Below, in pieces: positions 58,401 to 64,000 of a stretch of DNA of 64,000 nt. Made by a program: the position numbers and the translations under genes. The DNA is from Asterella californica. Its lineage: Eukaryota; Streptophyta; Marchantiopsida; Marchantiales; Aytoniaceae. The stretch lies in the NCBI GenBank assembly GCA_036924285.1, contig JAYKYS010000006.1, positions 29,672,001-29,736,000 of the forward strand, written 5' to 3'. The notes beneath the pieces were generated by a model. It made no database searches. It saw only the letters and a list, made by a program, of their open reading frames with translations, and was not told the origin of the DNA. The number at the start of each line of letters is the position of its first letter. The first letter of the stretch is position 1.

Positions 58401-61400
58401 GGGTCAGGTCCTCTCCCGCAACTTCGAAGGCCAGAACTACCAGCCCACGCAAGGATCTTCCTCAATCGTCGGTCCGAACATCACTCACTGGAAAACGAGA
58501 GTGGACACGAGGTATGAGTGCCACTCTGCTAAGTACAATGTCGTCCTCATCAAGGCCGTCTATAACGTACATAATATGCGCCATCCAGCAATACAAGGAA
58601 TCAGCAGATTGGATACTTACAAACGCAAGAAGAGATGAACACCAGGACTTATCCAGGAGGAGACGACTGCGGGTTCTCTAATCGGACTAATGATTGACCC
58701 GGGAGGAACGGAGAGAACTAATCAGAAAGGAACTAACAGTGTTGCTAATTTCATAAGAGGAGCACCCCATCTGATTCTTATCGACAAGCAAAGACCGCTT
58801 CGATAACAGGCGAAGGCAGATAGTATCCGGAATGCGTCTGGCCACCAGCAGCAACACTCGACTTTGACTGAGAAGACAGAATGTCGACTAAGCCCTAAAC
58901 TGACGCTCCCAGCTTAACAGACATAACGGACGCCACCAAGGACGCCAAACAAGTCTACGAATCTCCGAAACATTTCAATCGTGGCAACACCTCCGACATT
59001 ACACCAAAAAAGAAAGCCAGGCATTTCCGATCAAAGTCGCATTGACATGACCCGTTGCACAAATATAACCGAGAGACAATGCACGGATACAAGGAAAGGC
59101 TCCGTATAATCACTCCACGAAAGCCAAGAGTCAAGACGGCAGAAACGGAGTGATGTTGCAACGTATGGAGCCTAATGATCTTCAGTGGAGATAATTCTTC
59201 ATTCTGAATAGCGTAGCACCAAGCGGCGGATGAATAAAAGGAGATCACAGCTGAACGCCCCACAACGGAGCAACAGGACTTCCTTGGCCCACACAGATCT
59301 CCGACGCAGACACGGAACATTCTTGAAAAGAAAATTCATACGACTCCAAGCTCAAAGTTGGTATAGCAATGCATATCAAACCGAGAAACAGCGCGGAAGG
59401 CCTGCCATGATATCCTTGCCGATAAGGAGCGGCATATTTAGGGGCTACATCTCCCAACAAACAACATTTTGGAAACGCAGTTGCAAAGACATGGCCATCC
59501 TCATCGGAAACAGCCCCCTGAACGACTGATAACATCGCCAACAGCGTACGGAAAAGGGAGTGAGAGACTTACCATAGAAAATTCCGACAAGGAAGAAAGC
59601 TACCGTAGGGCTGGTCGCCGAATTAGAGGAACTGAAGGGGAGCAGACGGAGGGAAGCCCAATTACTGCACAGTGACGTGACAGGAACGTGTGAAGGATGT
59701 CTTCACTTTGAAAGCCACGGTAGTGCAGCGCAACACGGTGCAGTGGCCCGAAACCAGCATCCAACAGAATATGCTATATATACTACTGTATTTCCTGTGG
59801 CGGCGGTCTCGCTGTTTCTTCGAGAACGACATTTCTTGGAGTCTGCGACTCTGCATGACGAGTTTACTAGATAACGCACTTTCAGGACGAGACTAACTTC
59901 AAGCAATCTCTCGGATTCTCTCCATCGTTCAAGCTTTACACGAAGTATGCCGAGCGATAGTTGTGACTCACGATGAGGACGGAATTTCACCAATGAACGA
60001 CTTTTATACCCCTAAATCCAATCCTAATAGTTAGTTCTTTAGCTGTAATTAAATTTGGCACGCACCACTGGGAGTATTTAGACCCCCAGTCGCCACTGAA
60101 ATGACTCCGAGGAGCCGGATCGCGGTTCCGTTAGGAGCCACTCCATTTCCCATCGGGTCATAGCCTGGACGTGTACGCTTTTGGCTCCTCGTTGGAGAGC
60201 CCGTCGGAATTGCCCTCTTGATGTTAGTTCCCTCTGTCTAATGTAATAAGGGAATAGTAATATACTACAGGTGCAATAATCTAATAGTTATATATCCTCG
60301 GGGTGTAATGAGACAGTTTGGCACTTTTACGCCGAGATTGTTCACAGTGCCTCACGTTGGACGTTTCGTGTCCTCGCTTCTTGTGACGGACGGGAACTTA
60401 TCGAGAAAGTTCTCTCCAGTTCTCATTGGGACAGTCATGACCAAGATTAGCCCTGTTTGCATATTGTGGTGACTCTTTATATACGTACATTACGATTTTG
60501 CTCTCTGAAACGTTCGATGGCAAATAGTAAAATAGAATCTTCTTTTTGAATGTGAATTTCTTTGAAAACACTTGAATGTGAACTTCTTTGAAGATCGTTA
60601 ACTTTTTTTTGCCTTCTTGTACCATTTTTTCTTTAGTCAATAAATACATGAAGCTTGATAACCGCTTAACCGATTTAGAACAACTTACTAGTCTTTTGCG
60701 AATCTCTATTCTTAATTTGAAATTTTAGAACATAGATGAAGATGTGACTTCAGAATGAAAAATATTTAGACAACGTTTCCGCTATCGATGATCAAATCAA
60801 AACACAAAAGATCAATGGAAGATCAAGACGAGACTATAATCTCTAATGGATGTTTAAAATAAAAAAATAAAATAAATTTCACACCACACTCTTCCCATTC
60901 AACTTCAACATACAAATCTAAACTTTATTATCCCATTAACGAATCAAAAACTCATAAACATTACACAATGTTTGTTCTCTCACATAAAGAGTGAAAGACT
61001 CCTGAGCTGACAAATTGTCTTCTTCTACCCGTACTACTAGAATTTAGCTCTTGATTCTAAATCTCTCTCTGAAACAAACTGTCTTCCACGCTTTCTCAAT
61101 GCTCACTCAAAAATCATAGATTTCTCTTCAAACGTTACTACTAGAATTTTGCTCTCGTTCCTAAATCTCTCTGAAACAAACTATCTTTCAACGCTTTCTA
61201 ATTGAATAAATTGAAAATCAAAATCTAATTTCTCTCAAGAGCCTTTAGGACTAACAATCAGGCGACCAGATCTCTCCCTGATTCTAAGACTTCAGTTCTC
61301 AGCCTCTAGTCTCAATCTCTGTGCACTTTTCTCTCCTCCGGCTCCTGGCTTCCAGCTTCTCTCTCTCTAATGTCCGTTTTCCCCTTCCTTTGCCTTAGAT

Positions 61401-62604
61401 GGCAGCTTCCTCTCCCGACTTGCCGCCGCCGCGTGTTGTGTAATCACTGTCCGAGGGGATTGAGGCGATTAACAGTAAACGGCGTTACATCTCCGCAGTG
61501 AGTAACTAAACCCGTACTCGTAGAATGTAGATTCCCGGTCAAAGTCTTATTTAGATTTTCTCCGAAGTTCTGTTAAGTAACTGTACATGTCTGCAGTCCT
61601 GACTACTCCTGACTTCGCTCAGGTCTGACATCTTGTGTGAGCGATTCGAGAAGTAACGACTCGAGGTTCACTTCGAAAGACGTGATTAGGGAGAAGAAAA
61701 TGCGATCTAGTTGCGAAAAAATTAACCTCGTCTTCAATTCGAGATGAGGATCTGCATCTCATCGCGCAATAGATCTTCGCCGACTTTCAAGTGATGTGTC
61801 CAGCGCAATCTATCATTTTCTATCCGCCAGTCAGTTTATGTCCAGAAGTCGAATTGCCTTGCCGACAAAACTCGAAACGTAAATGTCAACCATACTGGTG
61901 TTCAAACCGTCGCCGAGAGGGCATTTTAATAAACCCCGGTAGAGTAAAATGAATGGGTTTAGGGTTAGGGACTCACTTCACATGAGTCTCCTTCCAATTC
62001 ACAAGTTAAGATGCGAAGCCGAGCTGGGCTGCGCTTCACCCCTGCGTTTCCCCAGCAGGTGGCATAATCCAGAACAGAGTCTTTGCTCTTGGGAATATTG
62101 ATAACTTTTCCGTGTTAGTAGTAGAGATAACTACGGTACTTTCTTAATTCCCATAGAATGCATCACCAAGTCATTCCAAAAGTAATCACAGAACCTGAAC
62201 GGAGAATCAGACAAAGTCCATCCCTATCAATTAAGTACACATAAAAGAGCACACCACCAACAGTCCTCCTTTCTCTGGACTATCCTGTGCATAAATTCTC
62301 CGATACAGAAACTCACTCGGACGCATAACCATGGCAAAACGGCCTTCAGGATATGGACCGCTATCAGTAAAACTGCGAAAAATTCTCGCTTAATCACCTT
62401 AACCAAGCAAATATGCCAAATGGCAAGGTGCAGAGGTGTCAACTGAGAATTCAATCGGTTTACTGACAATTTAAAGAACAATACGGTGCATCCAGCGTTC
62501 TACTAGCACTTGGTGATCTAGTACTTACGAGTCGCGTGAGTGCATTCCTGTTAAAACAGAAATAAGTGTGTACCCTGTCGAGAAAATCTTTATCCGTTGT
62601 CTCC
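58401..62604. other. Intergenic DNA between the poly(A) polymerase and TTM3
   Basis: It begins with the polymerase promoter and leader. Frames at 58300-58681, 58955-59320, 59230-59541 and 59677-59993 overlap on both strands and show no domain. 60.5-61.3 kb is AT-rich with two similar ACTACTAGAATTT.GCTCT segments near 61035 and 61137. GTTTAGGGTTAGGG at 61957-61970 resembles two telomere-type repeats or a telo-box. Confidence 0.5.
61399..61497 (+). pseudogene. Possible decayed first exon
   Basis: ATG at 61399 gives MAASSPDLPPPRVV, then a TAA at 61441. In the same frame the next codons read SLSEGIEAINSKRRYISA and stop at a consensus donor (CA|GTGAGT, 61498). Apart from the stop this looks like a real first exon. 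No following exon was identified and I do not recognise the family. It could also be chance. Confidence 0.25.
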
Positions 62605-63207
62605 TCAGGCTTTGCCCGCTTTGCCCGCTCTGAACACTGCGAACTTCGATTTCGTTGAGTAGATGTACTCGATTCCCTGAGATTTTAAAAAGTCTCCGAG
62701 TACCTGCCGAACTCCCTCGGGATCGGTGGACTCACATTCGACTTCGTAGGTGGTTCCGAAGTCATATTGCGTTTCATCCAGCTCGATCTTGAGCCCCTCC
62801 CAGCTGAACACATTTCGCACGTTCCGAAACCCCCCTAAACAGATAAATTCTTTACAGCCAAACTCAGCCACCACCTTGTTCAGCAAACTGCTATCAGTAG
62901 ATGCCAATCTCCACGGCTCTGCAACACAAGCTCGTCCTAGAGAAACGTCAATATCTTCTTCCAATTCCTCTCCCCGGCTAATCCCGTCTACAATCACAGC
63001 ATTCCCCTTGAATGTGACAACGCACTTGCTATCACCATTATAGAACCGCAACCTCAAAACAGCTCGCTTCGAACTAAGCTGTTTGTCGGCACCATCGAAG
63101 AAAACATTTTCTTGGATGTGAGTGACCTCGTGAAAGGCCTTCAGTGACGCCGCGACTTTCTCATGAGCTTCAGGACCTGGTAGCTTCAGCTTCACTTCTA
63201 CCTCCAT
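62605..63207 (-). CDS. TTM3: Triphosphate tunnel metalloenzyme (CYTH domain), TTM3-like
   Basis: 200 residues from the first ATG, at 63207; a longer frame to 63285 would need a GTG. It opens MEVEVKLKLPG, in which E-V-E-V-K is the ExExK signature of CYTH/TTM proteins whose beta-barrel tunnel binds triphosphate and metal. Later come the Arg/Lys strands AVLRLRFYN and CVVTFKGNA, the acidic RGEELEEDI and LKIELDETQYDFGTTYEVE, and the final YSTKSKFAVFR. Plant TTM3 hydrolyses tripolyphosphate. It starts 109 bases after the CDC26 stop on the same strand; in other plants these two are read from one bicistronic mRNA. No intron. Confidence 0.92.
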   Translation of the reverse strand: MEVEVKLKLPGPEAHEKVAASLKAFHEVTHIQENVFFDGADKQLSSKRAVLRLRFYNGDSKCVVTFKGNAVIVDGISRGEELEEDIDVSLGRACVAEPWRLASTDSSLLNKVVAEFGCKEFICLGGFRNVRNVFSWEGLKIELDETQYDFGTTYEVECESTDPEGVRQVLGDFLKSQGIEYIYSTKSKFAVFRAGKAGKA

Positions 63208-63316
63208 AGCGGAAAAGAAAGTAAGGACCAAGGCGAATTGCAATCCAAGTGAAGTTAAATCCGACCAATCCAATCTAAGAAACACACGAAGGAAGTGCTG
63301 GACCCACTCGCCTCTA

Positions 63317-63529
63317 CTACTTATTGAAGCCTATGCGTTGGGCAACGGAAAGTTTAGGGCGAGTTTCGGTGACTTGAGGGGTCGCTGAGCCACCCGCAGA
63401 ACCGGCAGACGAGGAAGACGCAGCAGCAGCAGCTTGCGATGATGCAGCAGCGCGACGTCGTGCTTGCTCTAAATCCTCTTTGTCATCTGCCTCCTTAAAT
63501 TCCAACCTCGTCGGTTTGCGCTTCAGCAT
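63317..63529 (-). CDS. CDC26: APC/C subunit CDC26 (small, 70 aa)
   Basis: ATG at 63529, stop at 63317. CDC26 is a small subunit of the anaphase-promoting complex, the ubiquitin ligase that drives exit from mitosis; its N-terminus lies in the TPR groove of CDC16 (APC6) and stabilises it. The frame opens MLKRKPTRLEF, matching the conserved CDC26 start (MLRRKPT type), followed by the acidic DDKEDLEQARRRAA helix, an Ala/Ser-rich linker and the end LSVAQRIGFNK, as in plant CDC26 proteins. TTM3 follows on the same strand, and CDC16, its binding partner, diverges on the other side. Confidence 0.9.
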   Translation of the reverse strand: MLKRKPTRLEFKEADDKEDLEQARRRAAASSQAAAAASSSSAGSAGGSATPQVTETRPKLSVAQRIGFNK

Positions 63530-63743
63530 CTTCCCTCCCTGCTCGTCAATTCTGCTTCCGCTTGTGAACTTCCTTCCTCTCTACTCACTCCCAGAACACC
63601 TTTAGCCACGAGAGTAGTCCCGTCATGGAATCTTCCAAAGATTCTTTCTGGACGTACGTGATCGATGGGCGCGCTGTATCCGACGGAGGAGGCTCTTTTG
63701 GGTCAGGAAGAGCGGGAAGAGGGGATTGCAAATTAACGAAGTT
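63530..63743. promoter_or_regulatory. Shared bidirectional promoter of CDC26-TTM3 and CDC16
   Basis: Only 301 bases separate the CDC26 ATG (minus) from the CDC16 ATG at 63831 (plus), so both promoters and leaders must sit in this interval or overlap. No TATA box was identified. This is inference from spacing. Confidence 0.6.
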
Positions 63744-63834
63744 ATGGGATCAGAGGAGCGAACCCTTCCCGAGCGGAAGAGGAAGAGAAACATTGACAAC
63801 GCGGTCGAGGTGGTCGAGGACGTTGTCGCGATGA
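63625..63834 (+). promoter_or_regulatory. 69-codon upstream ORF overlapping the CDC16 start by ATGA
   Basis: ATG at 63625 opens a frame that ends with a TGA at 63832-63834, inside the ATGA formed with the CDC16 ATG at 63831. If it lies in the CDC16 leader, stop and start codons are placed for termination-reinitiation. It has no recognisable domain. Confidence 0.35.
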
Positions 63835-64000
63835 GGGAAATGGACTTGGAGAAGCTGCGATCGGTGGTGCGCGATTGCCTGGGGAAGCACCTCTACTCGT
63901 CTGCGATTTTTTTTGCAGACAAATTAGCCACAATGGCTGGGAATACGCCCCAAGATTTATATATGCAGGCGCAGGCTCTGTACCTCGGGAAGGAGTATCG
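63831..64000 (+). CDS. CDC16: APC/C subunit CDC16/APC6, N-terminus (runs off the window)
   Basis: The visible 56 residues open MREMDLEKLRSVVRDCLGKH and contain YSSAIFFADKLATMAG and DLYMQAQALYLGKEY, closely matching the first TPR region of plant CDC16/APC6 (MREEx.EKLRGVVRDxxSKHLY..., MQAQALFLGR type). CDC16 is a TPR scaffold of the anaphase-promoting complex that holds CDC26. An in-frame ATG at 63744 would add 29 residues including a basic RKRKR stretch; I prefer 63831 because known homologues start there. The rest of the gene is outside the window. It is divergent from CDC26. Confidence 0.9.
   Translation, partial: MREMDLEKLRSVVRDCLGKHLYSSAIFFADKLATMAGNTPQDLYMQAQALYLGKEY

Noticed and set aside
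58284..58681. Three overlapping plus-strand frames near the poly(A) polymerase start
   Set aside because: They run antisense to the polymerase's first codons and into its leader, with no conserved features.
61955..61970. Telomere-like GGGTTTAGGGTTAGGG
   Set aside because: Only two units; too short for an interstitial telomere. A telo-box is possible but no nearby transcript start is known.
1..64000. CRISPR arrays, operons, rRNA genes, phage or organellar blocks
   Set aside because: None seen; the window is intron-containing plant nuclear DNA.

Overview
The window is nuclear DNA of a land plant or close streptophyte. Genes have GT-AG introns, the eIF5A, RPL27, PIG-S, CDC16 and CDC26-TTM3 proteins are all of plant type, and retrotransposons fill the gaps. 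Moderate GC, introns of a few hundred bases and the plant-style CDC26-TTM3 locus would suit a bryophyte (a liverwort or moss), but that is a guess. No bacterial, viral or organellar block was seen. || Layout. 1-5050: 3' part of a fairly intact Ty3/gypsy element (protease tail, then a long RT-RNase H-integrase frame). 5058-6617, minus: MuDR/MULE transposase lacking its usual C-terminus, with two small tandem-repeat arrays upstream. 7170-9540: AT-rich and featureless. 9998-19944, plus: PIG-S, a GPI-transamidase subunit, rebuilt here from 13 exons; its 5 kb intron 6 holds a tRNA-like SINE candidate, foldbacks and dispersed repeats. 20-27 kb: mostly non-coding with a recent 254 bp tandem duplication, a perfect 32 bp palindrome and one small unexplained frame. 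28627-29951, plus: eIF5A in five exons. 30.7-32 kb: short tandem repeats. 32.4-47 kb: nested and decayed LTR retrotransposons on both strands, including a relic of the same Ty3/gypsy family as the left-edge element, a solo-LTR-like unit, a large inverted pair of LTR-like arms with a primer-binding site, and an unusual array of degenerate palindromes near 46 kb. 50344-51190, minus: RPL27 in three exons with a duplicated 80 bp leader, then a MITE. 56595-58400, minus: intronless TRF4/PAPD5-type non-canonical poly(A) polymerase. 62605-63529, minus: CDC26 followed on the same strand by the triphosphatase TTM3, the arrangement known in plants as a bicistronic transcript. 63831-64000, plus: the start of CDC16/APC6. 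|| How the genes relate. PIG-S, eIF5A, RPL27 and the poly(A) polymerase are unrelated housekeeping genes separated by repeats. The right edge is the functional highlight: CDC26, a small APC/C subunit whose N-terminus binds CDC16, is head-to-head with CDC16 itself, about 300 bp between their start codons, while CDC26 also shares its strand and probably its mRNA with TTM3. Two partner subunits of one ubiquitin ligase and a metabolic enzyme may therefore depend on one intergenic region.
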